Of a stretch of 56,051 bases of DNA, positions 1 through 11,534 are shown in pieces. The stretch covers positions 1 through 56,051 of the forward strand of contig NZ_SAYU02000022.1 in NCBI RefSeq assembly GCF_004025965.2, read 5' to 3'. Positions within the stretch are counted from its first letter, which is position 1. Each line of letters begins with the position of its first letter. Both the position numbers and the translations under genes were made by a program. The notes under the pieces are model-generated. The model was not told the origin of the DNA and ran no database searches. It saw only the letters and a program-made list of their open reading frames with translations. This stretch comes from Phycicoccus flavus (lineage in GTDB: Bacteria; Actinomycetota; Actinomycetes; Actinomycetales; Dermatophilaceae).

Positions 1-125
1 GGCCATCGGTGAGGCTCCTTCTCGACGAGTACTTGGCGGTACACATCGAGAATCTCGCCGGTGGCCCCCTTCAGTCAGAGAGCCGCGCCGTCACCCCAAA
101 CCCCACCACTCCACGGGACGCTGTC

Positions 126-352
126 GGACGTCGGATGGGGTCCCTCACGGCAAACGCTCCCGCAGCGGAACGAATCGCTTCCGATTCGGACGCATCTCTC
201 ACCGGGGGCACCCACTGAGGCGGGAGGCGGGAGAATGGAGGCGGAAGCCAGAAGTCAGAGGGCGGACGTCGAACAATGTCCCTCGTGGGAAACGCTCCCG
301 CAGTGGAACGGATCCCCTCCGATCCGGATGCATCTCCTACCCGGGGGTAGTC
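126..352. repeat. two tandem imperfect repeats, 138-bp period, each with a conserved hairpin
   Basis: Copy A is 126-213 and copy B is 264-352. They align without gaps at an offset of 138 until one extra base in B near 340. Each contains an inverted repeat at the same place: A has CGAATCG (171-177) and CGATTCG (182-188); B has CGGATC (309-314) and GATCCG (321-326). One base pair differs between copies in a compensatory way (A-T in A, G-C in B). A second short stem (CGCT ... AGCG in A, 155-168) becomes CGCT ... AGTG in B, which keeps pairing through G-U if the plus strand is transcribed. The function is unknown: it could be a structured RNA leader, a protein-binding site or a mobile repeat. Confidence 0.6.
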
Positions 353-470
353 ACCGGGGTGGACGGCAGAGGGCGGCAAGCCGATCTCGTGTCCCCGGCC
401 ACCGGCTCCGGTGTCACCCGGCGCACCCGCGTGGTCACCGTTGCGGCCGACCCGGGCCGCTCGGTCTCCC

Positions 471-476
471 TAGGCT
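471..476 (+). promoter_or_regulatory. candidate -10 box for the MDR oxidoreductase
   Basis: TAGGCT matches the TANNNT -10 form seen before many genes in this window. It would start a leader of about 40 bases containing a 6-bp hairpin (488-504) and a purine-rich ribosome site at 511-518. No convincing -35 was found. Confidence 0.4.
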
Positions 477-523
477 GGGCCCGGGCACCGGCCTCCTCGG
501 CCGGCACCGAGAGAGGGACGACG

Positions 524-1567
524 ATGGCCGACGCGGCGACGATGCGGGCGGTGCTGCTGACCCGGCACGGCGGGCCCGAGGTGCTCGAGGTCCGTGAGGT
601 GCCGCGGCCGGAGCCCGGCCCCGGTCAGGTGCTCGTCCAGGTCGCGGCCGCGGCCCTCAACAACACCGACGTCTGGACCCGCGAGGGCGCCTACGGGCGT
701 CCCGGGCCGCCGGCCGGATGGCTGGGGCCGATGAACCTGCCGCGGATCCAGGGCGGTGACGTCGCCGGCACCGTCGCCGCCGTGGGCCCGGGAGGTGACG
801 ACGCGCTCGTCGGCGCGCGGGTGCTCGTCGACCCCGCGGTCTACGACGGCGACGGCCCCGACGCCCACCCCGTCGACATCCTCGGCAGCGAGCGGGACGG
901 CGGCTACGCCCAGTTCTGCGTCCTGCCGGCCGAGCGCGTGCACCGGGTGGACGGCTCACCGCTCACCGACGCCGAGCTCGCCTGCCTGCCCATCGCCTAC
1001 GGCACCGCGCTCGGCATGGTCGAGCGCGGCGGCGTCCGGGCCGGGCACACCGTCCTCGTCACCGGGTCCTCCGGCGGCGTGGGGCTCGCCGCCGTCCAGC
1101 TGTGCGCGGCCCGCGGCGCCCGGGTCCTCGCGCTGAGCAGCACCGCGTCGCTGGACGCGGTGCGCGACGCCGGGGCCGACGTCGTCCTCGACCGCACCGC
1201 CGGGTCGCTCACCGAGCAGGTCCGCGAGGCCGCACCGGACGGCATCGACGTCGCGGTCGACGTCGTCGCCGGCGAGACCCTCGAGGCCGGCGTCGAGACG
1301 CTGCGCGACGGCGGGCGCTGGGTCGTCGCCGGTGCCCTCGGCGGCCCCGAGGTCACCCTCGACGTCCGCCGGCTCTACCTGCGCAACCGGGTGCTGCTCG
1401 GCTCGACCATGCACACCCCCGCGCACTTCGACCTGCTCGTCGGCATCGCCCGCCGCGGCGAGGTGCGGCCCGTCGTCGCGCGGACCTTCCCGCTCGCGGA
1501 CGCCGCGCAGGCCCAGCAGGAGCTGGAGTCCCGGCGACACGTCGGCAAGCTCGTCCTCCTGCCCTGA
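524..1567 (+). CDS. zinc-independent MDR-family oxidoreductase (quinone oxidoreductase-like)
   Basis: This is a 347-residue medium-chain dehydrogenase/reductase: an N-terminal GroES-like domain (about 1-150) followed by a Rossmann domain with the nucleotide loop GSSGGVG at residues 181-187. The usual catalytic-zinc cysteine position near residue 46 reads NNTD instead, and there is no four-cysteine structural zinc lobe. This points to the zinc-free quinone oxidoreductase/zeta-crystallin branch, which reduces quinones or activated alkenes with NADPH. The ATG at 524 was chosen because GAGAGAGGGA lies a suitable distance upstream; a second ATG at 542 is possible. The gene stands alone, tail to tail with pepN. 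The substrate cannot be inferred. Confidence 0.85.
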   Translation: MADAATMRAVLLTRHGGPEVLEVREVPRPEPGPGQVLVQVAAAALNNTDVWTREGAYGRPGPPAGWLGPMNLPRIQGGDVAGTVAAVGPGGDDALVGARVLVDPAVYDGDGPDAHPVDILGSERDGGYAQFCVLPAERVHRVDGSPLTDAELACLPIAYGTALGMVERGGVRAGHTVLVTGSSGGVGLAAVQLCAARGARVLALSSTASLDAVRDAGADVVLDRTAGSLTEQVREAAPDGIDVAVDVVAGETLEAGVETLRDGGRWVVAGALGGPEVTLDVRRLYLRNRVLLGSTMHTPAHFDLLVGIARRGEVRPVVARTFPLADAAQAQQELESRRHVGKLVLLP

Positions 1568-1589
1568 GCGCCCCGCCCGCCGGGACCGT

Positions 1590-4088
<2,499 letters not shown>

Positions 4089-4095
4089 GGACCCC

Positions 4096-4101
4096 AGCCA
4101 A
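4096..4101 (-). promoter_or_regulatory. candidate -10 box of pepN (leaderless geometry)
   Basis: On the minus strand this reads TTGGCT, with seven bases between it and the pepN ATG. That is the spacing of a leaderless transcript. It faces the nagB -10 box in the same 50-bp divergent gap. Confidence 0.4.
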
Positions 4102-4125
4102 CCAGACCCACCGGGCGCGGGGGCC

Positions 4126-4131
4126 TAGGCT
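4126..4131 (+). promoter_or_regulatory. -10 box of nagB (leaderless geometry)
   Basis: TAGGCT is followed by exactly seven bases (GGCGGCG) and then the nagB ATG at 4139, so transcription would begin at or next to the start codon. There is no separate Shine-Dalgarno sequence, which supports the leaderless reading. Confidence 0.55.
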
Positions 4132-4138
4132 GGCGGCG

Positions 4139-4927
4139 ATGGAGGTCCTCGTCGCACCCGGTCCCGAGCAGGCCGCCGAGCGTGCCGCCGCCGCCGTCCT
4201 CGACGGCCTGGCCCGCGCCGCCGGCCCCGCACCCGTCCTCGGCCTCGCCACCGGCTCCTCGCCGCTGGGGCTCTACCGCGCGCTCGGGCGGGCCGTCGCG
4301 CAGGGGCGTGCGGACTTCGCCGACACCCACGGCGTCGCCCTCGACGAGTACGTCGGGCTGCCCCCGGGTCACCCCGAGGGCTACCGGCAGGTGCTGCTGC
4401 GCGAGGTGTGCTCCGTCGTCGGCCTCGCCCCCGAGCGGCTCGCCGTCCCCGACGGCTCGGTCGCCGACCTCGACGCCCTGGAGCGGGCGGCCGCCGACTA
4501 CGAGGCCCGGATCGCGGCGCTCGGAGGCGTCGACGTGCAGATCCTCGGCATCGGCGCCAACGGCCACCTCGGCTTCAACGAGCCCGGGTCGGCCCTCGCC
4601 TCGCGCACCCGGGTCAAGCGCCTCTCGGCCCGCACCCGCCGCGACAACGCCCGCTTCTTCCCCGGCGCCGACGACGTCCCGACGCACTGCCTCACCCAGG
4701 GCCTCGGGACGATCCTCGACGCCCGCCGCCTCGTCCTCGTCGCCACCGGCGACGGCAAGGCCGACGCCGTCGCCGCCGCCCTGGAGGGCCCGCTCACGGC
4801 GTCGGTGCCGGCCTCGGTGCTCCAGTGGCACCCCGACACCGTCGTCTGCCTCGACGAGGACGCCGCCGCGGGGCTGCGCAACCGGCAGTACTACGACGAC
4901 TCCGCCGCCGGCCTCCCGGAGTCCTGA
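4139..4927 (+). CDS. nagB: glucosamine-6-phosphate deaminase
   Basis: This enzyme converts glucosamine-6-phosphate to fructose-6-phosphate and ammonia, feeding amino-sugar carbon into glycolysis. The 262-residue length is typical. Visible motifs are the phosphate loop GLATGSSPLG (35-44), LDEY (68-71) with the catalytic acid Asp69, and NGHLGFNEPG (141-150) with the ring-opening histidine His143. The ATG at 4139 is fixed by the -10 box seven bases upstream. No nagA or sugar-transport gene is adjacent, so the gene stands alone, divergent from pepN and convergent with htpX. Confidence 0.93.
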   Translation: MEVLVAPGPEQAAERAAAAVLDGLARAAGPAPVLGLATGSSPLGLYRALGRAVAQGRADFADTHGVALDEYVGLPPGHPEGYRQVLLREVCSVVGLAPERLAVPDGSVADLDALERAAADYEARIAALGGVDVQILGIGANGHLGFNEPGSALASRTRVKRLSARTRRDNARFFPGADDVPTHCLTQGLGTILDARRLVLVATGDGKADAVAAALEGPLTASVPASVLQWHPDTVVCLDEDAAAGLRNRQYYDDSAAGLPES

Positions 4928-4942
4928 CCCTCACCCCTCACT

Positions 4943-4962
4943 CCCGCCCTGTGGAGGGCGGG
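4943..4962. terminator. hairpin terminator between nagB and htpX
   Basis: CCCGCCCT (4943-4950) and AGGGCGGG (4955-4962) form a perfect 8-bp stem with a GTGG loop. It lies between the convergent nagB and htpX stops and could end transcription from both sides. There is no T-tract, which is common in high-GC genomes. Confidence 0.6.
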
Positions 4963-4968
4963 TCGCCC

Positions 4969-5859
4969 TCAGGAGGGGTCGATGCGGTGGCCGTAGGCCA
5001 TCTGCTCCAGGCGGGCGATGCGCTCGGCCATCGGCGGGTGGGTGGCCATGAGCCGCGAGACGTCCTGGGCCCGGAACGGGTTGGCGATCATCATGTGGCT
5101 GGCGTTGACGAGCTGCCGCGACGGGGCGAGCGGGGCCCGGGCGGTCCCGGACTCCAGCTTGCGCAGGGCGCTCGCCAGGGCCAGGGGGTCGCCGGTGAGG
5201 CTCGCGCCGTCCTCGTCGGCGTCGTACTCGCGGGTCCGGGAGATCGCCATCTGGACGAACATCGCCGCGATCGGCGCGAGGATGGCCAGGGCCAGGCCGG
5301 CCAGCGGGTTGCCGCCGTCGCGGCGGTCGCCGCCCCCGAAGATCATGCCGAAGGACAGGAACTGACCGATGGTCGAGATGACACCGGCGATGGCCCCGGC
5401 GACGGAGGCGGTGAGGATGTCGCGGTTGTACACGTGCATGAGCTCGTGGCCGAGGACGCCGCGCAGCTCGCGCTCGTCGAGGAGGCCGAGGATGCCCTCG
5501 GTGCAGCAGACGGCGGCGTTCTCCGGGTTCCGGCCGGTCGCGAAGGCGTTGGGGGCCTGGGTCGGCGAGACGAACAGCCGCGGCATCGGCTTGCCGGCGC
5601 GGGTCGAGAGCTCGCGGACGATGCGGTACATCGCGGGGGCCTGGGCCTCGGTGACGGGGTAGGCGTGCATCGCCTTGATGGCGAGCTTGTCGGAGTTCCA
5701 GTAGCCGTAGGCGCTGGTCCCGACCGCGATGAGGGCGAAGAGCAGGATGAAGACGCTGCTGCCGGTCCGCACGGCGATGAAGTAGCCGATGCCGAGGAGG
5801 ATCGCCCACAGCCCGCCGAACAGGGCCGCCGTCTTCAGCCCGTTGAAGTGGTTGTGCAT
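4969..5859 (-). CDS. htpX: membrane zinc metalloprotease HtpX
   Basis: This 296-residue M48-family protease of membrane-protein quality control has two N-terminal membrane segments (about 10-30 and 35-53), the zinc motif HELMH (138-142), two further hydrophobic segments (about 150-170 and 186-205), and the third-ligand glutamate in REYDAD near residue 215. It starts 39 bases after the nuoN2 stop on the same strand and has no clear promoter of its own, so it may be the last gene of the nuo2 transcript. From memory, htpX also sits next to a partial nuo cluster in Streptomyces; I could not verify this here. Confidence 0.93.
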   Translation of the reverse strand: MHNHFNGLKTAALFGGLWAILLGIGYFIAVRTGSSVFILLFALIAVGTSAYGYWNSDKLAIKAMHAYPVTEAQAPAMYRIVRELSTRAGKPMPRLFVSPTQAPNAFATGRNPENAAVCCTEGILGLLDERELRGVLGHELMHVYNRDILTASVAGAIAGVISTIGQFLSFGMIFGGGDRRDGGNPLAGLALAILAPIAAMFVQMAISRTREYDADEDGASLTGDPLALASALRKLESGTARAPLAPSRQLVNASHMMIANPFRAQDVSRLMATHPPMAERIARLEQMAYGHRIDPS

Positions 5860-5898
5860 GTCGGGTGAACGCTGCCGGGAGGCGATTCGGTTCCGCGC

Positions 5899-7353
5899 CT
5901 AGCCGAGCGAGCCGAGCAGCAGGTGCGGCAGCGCGCTCGTCAGGGCGAGCACCGCGGTCCCGAGGACGAGGACGACGGCGGTGGAGCGCGGGCGGGCCGG
6001 CCGTGCGCCGCCCTCGTCCGGGGCGGGCGCCAGCAGCACCGCGAACCACCGCAGGTAGACCGCGAGCCCGACGACGACGGCGAGCACCCCGACGAGCGCC
6101 ACCGGCCAGAGCCCCGCGGCGACGGGCGGCGCCAGCGCGAGCACCTTGACGACGAGCCCGACGACACCCGGCGGCAGCCCGGCGAGGACGAGCAGCGCCA
6201 GGGCGAGCGCGCCGCCGGCCAGCGGGTCGCGGCGCACCAGCCCGCGGTGGTCCTCGAGGCTGCGCGCACCGGTGCGGGCGAGCGCGGCGAAGGCCACGGT
6301 GGTCGCGGTGGCGTAGACGAGGACGTAGGCCGCCGAGGCCCGCAGTCCCTCGGCGGTGGGGGCGGTGAGCGGCACGAGGACCCACCCGGCCTGCGCCACC
6401 GTCGACCAGGCGAGCAGCCGGGCCGGGTCCCGCTGGCGCAGCGCGACGACGGTGCCGAGCCCGAGCGAGGCCAGCGCCGGGGCGGCCAGGACGGCGGTGG
6501 GGGCGAGGCCGCCGATCTGCGCGCCGGCGAGGGCCGAGACCGGCACGAGCAGCGCGGCCGCGGCCGACAGCTTCGAGGCCGCCGCGAGGAAGAGCGCCGT
6601 GCCGAGGTCGGCGTGCGCGTAGGCCTGCGGGGTCCAGGCGTGGAAGGGCACGAGCGAGAGCTTGAACCCCAGCCCGGCGACGAGGACGACGAGCGCGAGG
6701 ACGAGGACCGCGCGCCGCTGCGGGTCGGTCCAGGCCAGACCCGCGGTGTCGGACGCGAACGCGGCGTCGCCGGTCGCCGTGAGCCAGAGGGCCGCCCCGA
6801 GGACGAGCAGCGCGAACGACACGAGCGAGGTGACCAGCAGGCTCAGGGCGGCGTGCGCGGCCGGGCGGGTGCCGCGCAGCGCGACGAGGGCGACGGCGGG
6901 GACCGTGGCGAGCTCCAGCGCCACGAGCCAGCTCCCGAGGTCGCGGGCGGCGGCGACGGCGACGCCGCCGGTGGTCGCCGCGAGCAGCAGCGTCGCCGTG
7001 ACCGCGCCGTCGCGCGGCCGGGGTCGACCGTCGTGCCGGACGGCGAGCGCGGCGGCGGCCGCGAGCAGGACGCCGGTCTGGAGGGCCGAGGTGCGCGGGT
7101 CGGCGGTCCACAGGCAGGCGCCGTCGGGGGCGGGCAGGCACAGCGTCCGCAGTGTCGCGCCGCCGGCCCGCAGGGGCCCGGTGGCGGCCGCGACCGCCCC
7201 GACGACGAGGACGGCCGCCGCCGCGGGCAGCGCCCACCGCCCGCCGCCCCGGCGCGGCAGCAGCGCGTCGCCGAGGAGGACGAGGACGACGCCGACGGCC
7301 GGCGCCAGCGCGGGGGCGAGGACGAGGGGGTCGACGGTGACGAGGGCGCTCAT
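5899..7353 (-). CDS. nuoN: NuoN-like antiporter subunit of the second, partial complex I
   Basis: This 484-residue membrane protein of about 14 hydrophobic segments belongs to the Mrp-antiporter-like family of proton-channel subunits. It keeps the key charged sites: the TM5 glutamate in VALELATVP and the TM7 lysine in FKLSLVPFHAW. It is shorter than and clearly diverged from the NuoN of the complete operon (20856-22427). The ATG overlaps the nuoM2 stop as ATGA. It is the last complex I gene of this set. Confidence 0.9.
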   Translation of the reverse strand: MSALVTVDPLVLAPALAPAVGVVLVLLGDALLPRRGGGRWALPAAAAVLVVGAVAAATGPLRAGGATLRTLCLPAPDGACLWTADPRTSALQTGVLLAAAAALAVRHDGRPRPRDGAVTATLLLAATTGGVAVAAARDLGSWLVALELATVPAVALVALRGTRPAAHAALSLLVTSLVSFALLVLGAALWLTATGDAAFASDTAGLAWTDPQRRAVLVLALVVLVAGLGFKLSLVPFHAWTPQAYAHADLGTALFLAAASKLSAAAALLVPVSALAGAQIGGLAPTAVLAAPALASLGLGTVVALRQRDPARLLAWSTVAQAGWVLVPLTAPTAEGLRASAAYVLVYATATTVAFAALARTGARSLEDHRGLVRRDPLAGGALALALLVLAGLPPGVVGLVVKVLALAPPVAAGLWPVALVGVLAVVVGLAVYLRWFAVLLAPAPDEGGARPARPRSTAVVLVLGTAVLALTSALPHLLLGSLG

Positions 7354-8828
7354 CGGGCCCCGACGATCCGGGCGACGGCGTCGCCGGTGGTCGTGAGGAG
7401 GACCATCGGCGCGACCCCGAGCGCGACGACGGCGACGGCGAGCACCCCGAGGACCCAGCGCTCCGGGCCGGTGGTGTCCGGGGTGCGGGCGGCCTCGGGG
7501 TCCGGGCGGTCCCCGGCCCAGACGATCCCCGCGACGCGCAGGGCGTAGGCCGCGGCGAGGGCGGCCCCGACCGCCGCCAGCACCGCGCAGGTGACGAACA
7601 CGACCCGGGGCCGGTCGCCCGCCGGGACCCAGGCGGCGTAGAGCGCGAGCCACTCGCCCCAGAACCCGGCGAGACCGGGCAGGCCGAGGCTCGCGGCGAG
7701 CCCGAGGAGCAGGAGGAAGCCGAGCCGGGGCGAGGTCTCGCGCAGGGCCGGCCGTCGCACCGCGAGGTCGACCGAGCCCCACCGCTGCTTGAGCCCGCCG
7801 ACAAGGACGAAGAGCAGCGCCGAGACCGCCCCGTGCGCGACGTTGCCGTAGAGCGCGGCCTGCAGCCCGGTCTCGGACCCGGTGGCCAGGGCGAGGACGA
7901 CGAAGCCCATGTGCGCCACCGACGAGTAGGCGACGAGGCGCTTGAGGTCGCGCTCGACGAGGCAGACGAGCCCGCCCCAGAGGATGCCGACCGTGCCGGC
8001 GACGGCGAGCGCCGGCGCGAGGGTGGCGACGCCGTCCGGGGTGACGGACACGGGCAGCCGGACGAGCCCGTAGGTCCCCATCTTCAGCAGCACGGCGGCG
8101 AGGAGCACCGACCCGGCCGTCGGCGCCGTCGTGTGGGCCGGCGGCAGCCAGGTGTGCAGCGGGAACACCGGCACCTTGACGGCCAGGCCGACGACGAGCA
8201 GCAGCGCCACCGCGAAGCCGGCCCCGCCGAGGCCGGACCCCCGGGCCGCGGCGAGCGCGACGAGGTCGGAGGTCCCGGCGCGGGCCACGAGCAGGAGGAT
8301 GCCGACGAGCATCACCGTGGAGCCGACGGCGGTGTAGAGGACGAAGCGCTGCGCGGCCCCGGTGCGGGCCCGCGGGTCGTGCCCGTCGCCGTACCGGGAG
8401 ATGAGCAGCCACATCGGGACGAGGACGACCTCGAAGGCGACGAAGAAGAGGACGGCGTCGCGGGCGGTGAAGGTGGCGAGCGCGCCGGCCTCGACGAGAA
8501 GGAGGCAGCCGAGGAACGTCGCGGGCGAGCCGCCGGCCGGGACCTCGACCCAGGCGTGGCCGGCGACGAGCACCCCGACCGCCGCCGTGAGCAGCACGAG
8601 CGGGACCGAGACGCCGTCGACCCCGAAGGACCAGCGCACCCCGAGCTCGGGCAGCCAGGGCCGGTCGACCGCCGAGTCGGCGACGACGACGGCGACGGCC
8701 AGCACCAGCGTGCCGACGGCCGCGGCGAGCGCGGTCCGGCGGGCCGGGCGGACGTCGAGCCCACGGGCACCGGTGAGCAGCCACAGCCCGGCCGCGGCCG
8801 GCAGCGCGAGCAGCAGGCTCACGACCAT
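7350..8828 (-). CDS. nuoM: NuoM-like antiporter subunit of the partial complex I
   Basis: This 492-residue multi-spanning proton-channel subunit has the conserved glutamate in FFVAFEVVLVPMW and the lysine in LAVKVPVFPLHTWLP, so the proton-translocating residues look intact. The start is the ATG at 8828, which overlaps the nuoL2 end by ten bases; the longer open frame upstream is only an extension inside nuoL2. It is a paralogue of the complete-operon NuoM at 22427-23968. Confidence 0.9.
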   Translation of the reverse strand: MVVSLLLALPAAAGLWLLTGARGLDVRPARRTALAAAVGTLVLAVAVVVADSAVDRPWLPELGVRWSFGVDGVSVPLVLLTAAVGVLVAGHAWVEVPAGGSPATFLGCLLLVEAGALATFTARDAVLFFVAFEVVLVPMWLLISRYGDGHDPRARTGAAQRFVLYTAVGSTVMLVGILLLVARAGTSDLVALAAARGSGLGGAGFAVALLLVVGLAVKVPVFPLHTWLPPAHTTAPTAGSVLLAAVLLKMGTYGLVRLPVSVTPDGVATLAPALAVAGTVGILWGGLVCLVERDLKRLVAYSSVAHMGFVVLALATGSETGLQAALYGNVAHGAVSALLFVLVGGLKQRWGSVDLAVRRPALRETSPRLGFLLLLGLAASLGLPGLAGFWGEWLALYAAWVPAGDRPRVVFVTCAVLAAVGAALAAAYALRVAGIVWAGDRPDPEAARTPDTTGPERWVLGVLAVAVVALGVAPMVLLTTTGDAVARIVGAR

Positions 8829-10699
8829 GCGAGCACCCCCGCGAGGCCGAGCAGAACGACGGCGGCGAGAACGAGGCCGACGCCGGCGCTCGGCCGCTCG
8901 CCCCGGTGCAGGCGGTCGCCGGCCCACCCGGCGGCGCGGGTGCCGACGGCGGCGGCTCGCACGTAGCCGTCGACGACCTCGGTGTCGACGAAGGCGACGA
9001 CCCGGGCCAGCCGCAGCACCGGCCGGGCGACGAGCCGCCGGTAGAGCAGGTCGGCCCCGAGGCCGCGGTCGGCGGCCGGGGTGAGGCGGCGGGCCAGGAC
9101 CTCGGCGGGGTCGCGGTCCAGCCCGCCGCGCAGGGCGACGGCCACGCCGACGCCGATGACGAGGACCGACAGCAGCACCCAGAGCGGCGACATGGGCTCG
9201 ACGGTGAAGGCGCCGGTGAGGACGACGAGCCCACCGAGGACGGTGAGCCCGGCGAGGGTCCACAGGACGGCCCGGACGGCGGCGGTGACGCCGGCCGCCG
9301 ACGGCGCCCGGCGGACGTGCGCGGTGAGGACGAGGTAGCCGCGGACGCTGTAGGCGGCGGTGACCGCCGAGGTGACGACGAGCGCGACGAGGACGAGCAC
9401 CCCCGGCCCGTCGGAGCCCACCGCCCCGTCCCAGGAGACCGCGAGGACGTTCTCCTTGGACAGCCCGCCGACGACGACGAGCGGCACCCCGGCGAGGGAG
9501 AGGAAGCCGACGAGGAAGGCGCTGCGCAGCACCGGGGCCGCCCCCGCGCTGCCGCGCAGGGCGGTGGCCGCGGTGTCACCCGCGGCCAGGGCGGCCCAGC
9601 CGATGGCGAGGAAGAGCAGTGACTTGAAGAGCGCGTGCGCGAACAGGTGCAGCAGGCCGGCGTCCGGCCCGGCCTCGGGTGGGGCGGCGGCGACCGCGGA
9701 GAGCACGACGGCGACCTGGCTCACCGTCGACCAGGCGAGCATCCGCTTGAGGTCGCTCTGGGCGAACGCGAGCAGCGCGGCGAACAGCATCGTCACCGAC
9801 ACCGCGACGCCGAGCACCCAGCGCGCCGTCGGGCTGTCGGCCAGGGCCGGGTAGAGCGAGCCGAGGACGACGGTGCCGGCGGCGACCATCGTCGCGGCGT
9901 GGATGAGCGCGCTGGCGGGCGTCGGGCCCTCCATGGCGTCGGCGAGCCAGTCCTGGAACGGCACCTGGGCGGACTTGCCGAGCACGCCGACGACGAGCAG
10001 GACGAGCAGCACGGCGCGCAGCCGGCCGTCCGGGGCGGAGCAGGCGGCGAAGGCCTCGCTCGGGTAGAGGCCCTGCCCGAGCGCGGCGTCGATGCAGTCG
10101 GTGGGCTGCACCCAGGCCGAGACGACGTCCGGGATCGAGGTGCTCGTCGCCCCCGCGGCGAGACCGACGAACGCGAGGACGACCCCGACGTCGGCGACCC
10201 GGGTGACGAGGAAGGCCTTGAGGGCGGCGCGGCGGGCGAACGGCCGCCGCGACCAGTGCCCGACGAGGAGGTAGGAGCACCAGCCCATGACCTCCCACCC
10301 GACGAGGGTGAGCACGAGGTCGGCGGAGAGGACGACGAGGAGCATCGCGGCGGTGAACAGGGACACGGTGGCCGCGAACTGCCCGTAGCGGTCGTCGGTC
10401 GCCAGGTACCACGTCGAGTACACCTGGACGGCGAGCGCGACGAGGACGACGACGGTGGCCAGGGCCGCCCGGGTGGGGTCCAGGACGAGGTCCAGCGGGA
10501 CGGCGAGGGCCCCGGCCCGGAGCCCCGGGCCCTCGGTGAGGGTGCTGCCGTCGGCCTCGGCCCAGCCGACGACCGCGACGAGCAGCGTGAACCCGCCGGG
10601 CGCGACGGCGGCGAACCGCGCGACCCGGTCGTCGGCGCGCACGGCCAGGCCGACGAGAGCCGCGAGTGCCGGCACGCCGACGAGCACCCAGGGGGTCAC
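8819..10699 (-). CDS. nuoL: NuoL-like antiporter subunit of the partial complex I
   Basis: This is a 626-residue distal proton-pumping subunit. It has the TM5 glutamate in VGWEVMGWCSYLL, the TM7 lysine in GKSAQVPFQDWL and the motif ALIHAATMV shared with the other NuoL, followed by the long C-terminal helix region. The GTG start overlaps the nuoK2 stop as GTGA. The presence of L, M and N with intact charged residues means the set can build a complete membrane arm. Confidence 0.92.
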   Translation of the reverse strand: MTPWVLVGVPALAALVGLAVRADDRVARFAAVAPGGFTLLVAVVGWAEADGSTLTEGPGLRAGALAVPLDLVLDPTRAALATVVVLVALAVQVYSTWYLATDDRYGQFAATVSLFTAAMLLVVLSADLVLTLVGWEVMGWCSYLLVGHWSRRPFARRAALKAFLVTRVADVGVVLAFVGLAAGATSTSIPDVVSAWVQPTDCIDAALGQGLYPSEAFAACSAPDGRLRAVLLVLLVVGVLGKSAQVPFQDWLADAMEGPTPASALIHAATMVAAGTVVLGSLYPALADSPTARWVLGVAVSVTMLFAALLAFAQSDLKRMLAWSTVSQVAVVLSAVAAAPPEAGPDAGLLHLFAHALFKSLLFLAIGWAALAAGDTAATALRGSAGAAPVLRSAFLVGFLSLAGVPLVVVGGLSKENVLAVSWDGAVGSDGPGVLVLVALVVTSAVTAAYSVRGYLVLTAHVRRAPSAAGVTAAVRAVLWTLAGLTVLGGLVVLTGAFTVEPMSPLWVLLSVLVIGVGVAVALRGGLDRDPAEVLARRLTPAADRGLGADLLYRRLVARPVLRLARVVAFVDTEVVDGYVRAAAVGTRAAGWAGDRLHRGERPSAGVGLVLAAVVLLGLAGVLAWS

Positions 10700-11010
10700 G
10701 CGCCCGGCTCCGCGTCGCTGCGGGCGTCGAGGTCGATGCTCCCCCGCTGCCGGAAGACCGCGAGGACCACCGCGAGCGCGACGACGACCTCGGCCGCGGC
10801 GATGGTGACGACGAAGAGCGGCAGGACGCTGCCGGCCGCCCAGCGGTCCGCACCGGCGGCCTGGGTGGCCACGAGGAGGACGAGCGCCCCGGAGAGGACG
10901 AGCTCGACCCCGACGAGGACGAGGACGGCGTTGCGGCGCCCGGCGATGCCGGTGACGCCGAGACCGACGAGCAGCGACGCCAGGAGCACCGGGCCGAGGG
11001 TGTGGATCAC
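10696..11010 (-). CDS. nuoK: NuoK-like subunit of the partial complex I
   Basis: This small membrane subunit of 104 residues has three hydrophobic segments and carries the two buried glutamates of the family, in VGVELVLSGA and AAAEVVVALA. These belong to the E-channel linking the quinone site to the antiporter subunits. Its start overlaps the nuoJ2 end by four bases. Confidence 0.9.
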   Translation of the reverse strand: MIHTLGPVLLASLLVGLGVTGIAGRRNAVLVLVGVELVLSGALVLLVATQAAGADRWAAGSVLPLFVVTIAAAEVVVALAVVLAVFRQRGSIDLDARSDAEPGA

Positions 11011-11534
11011 GACGCCCCCCTCCGCCGGGAAGGGGCGCCGGCGTCCGGGCGGCGGGCGACCGCCAGTGCCCCGACGAGGGCGGCGAGCAGCAGGAGCGAG
11101 AGCAGCTCGAAGGGCCAGACCCAGGTGCCGAACAGCTGCCCGGCGACCTGCTGGGAGCCGACGTCGGCGCGCTGCACGGTGCCGTCGGCCAGCGGCACGA
11201 GGACGGTGGCGAGCAGCCCGGCGCTCGCCAGGCCGAGCAGCCCGGAGCCGAGGCGTCGCCAGGGGCCGACGGTGTGCGCGAGGTCGGGTCCGACCGGGGC
11301 CCGGGTGAGCATGAGCGCGAAGAGGACGAGGACGACGACGGCGCCGACGTAGACGAGGACGAGCACGAGCGCGACGAGCTCGGCCCCGAGGACGAGCAGC
11401 GCGCCGGCCACCCCGAGCAGGGCGACGACGAGCCAGAGCGCGGCGTGGACGACGTGGCGCGTGGTCACGGCGAGGAGACCGCCGACCACCGCGAGCACGC
11501 CGCTCGCCGCGAAGGCGGTGTCGAGCGCGGTCAC
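11007..11534 (-). CDS. nuoJ: NuoJ-like subunit of the partial complex I
   Basis: This 175-residue membrane subunit has five hydrophobic segments. The recognisable segment [18 protein letters not shown] corresponds to the TM3 pi-bulge helix of NuoJ. The GTG start at 11534 overlaps the nuoI2 stop (GTGA); the longer frame upstream lies inside nuoI2. It lacks the roughly 80-residue polar C-terminal tail present on the other NuoJ in this window. Confidence 0.88.
   Translation of the reverse strand: MTALDTAFAASGVLAVVGGLLAVTTRHVVHAALWLVVALLGVAGALLVLGAELVALVLVLVYVGAVVVLVLFALMLTRAPVGPDLAHTVGPWRRLGSGLLGLASAGLLATVLVPLADGTVQRADVGSQQVAGQLFGTWVWPFELLSLLLLAALVGALAVARRPDAGAPSRRRGAS

Larger units (their letters stand above)
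1..523. other. non-coding left end with tandem repeats and leader of the MDR gene
   Basis: There is no convincing gene in these 523 bases. Short frames exist on both strands, but none has a credible start, family match or ribosome site. Positions 126-213 and 264-352 form an imperfect tandem repeat (separate entry). A TAGGCT -10-like box at 471-476 and a small hairpin (arms 488-493 and 499-504, five-base loop) lie just before the MDR oxidoreductase start. Bases 1-125 and 353-470 show nothing else I can name. Confidence 0.6.

Noticed and set aside
126-352. tandem glycine riboswitch
   Set aside because: Two similar tandem units suggested it, but the glycine aptamer core is absent on both strands and no glycine-cleavage gene is nearby.
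71-379. minus-strand peptide with two similar halves (GDASGSEGIRSTAGAF and RDASESEAIRSAAGAF)
   Set aside because: The similarity comes from the DNA tandem repeat. Many changes between copies alter the amino acid, and the stem-forming changes are better explained at the nucleic-acid level. I could not fully exclude a coding relic.
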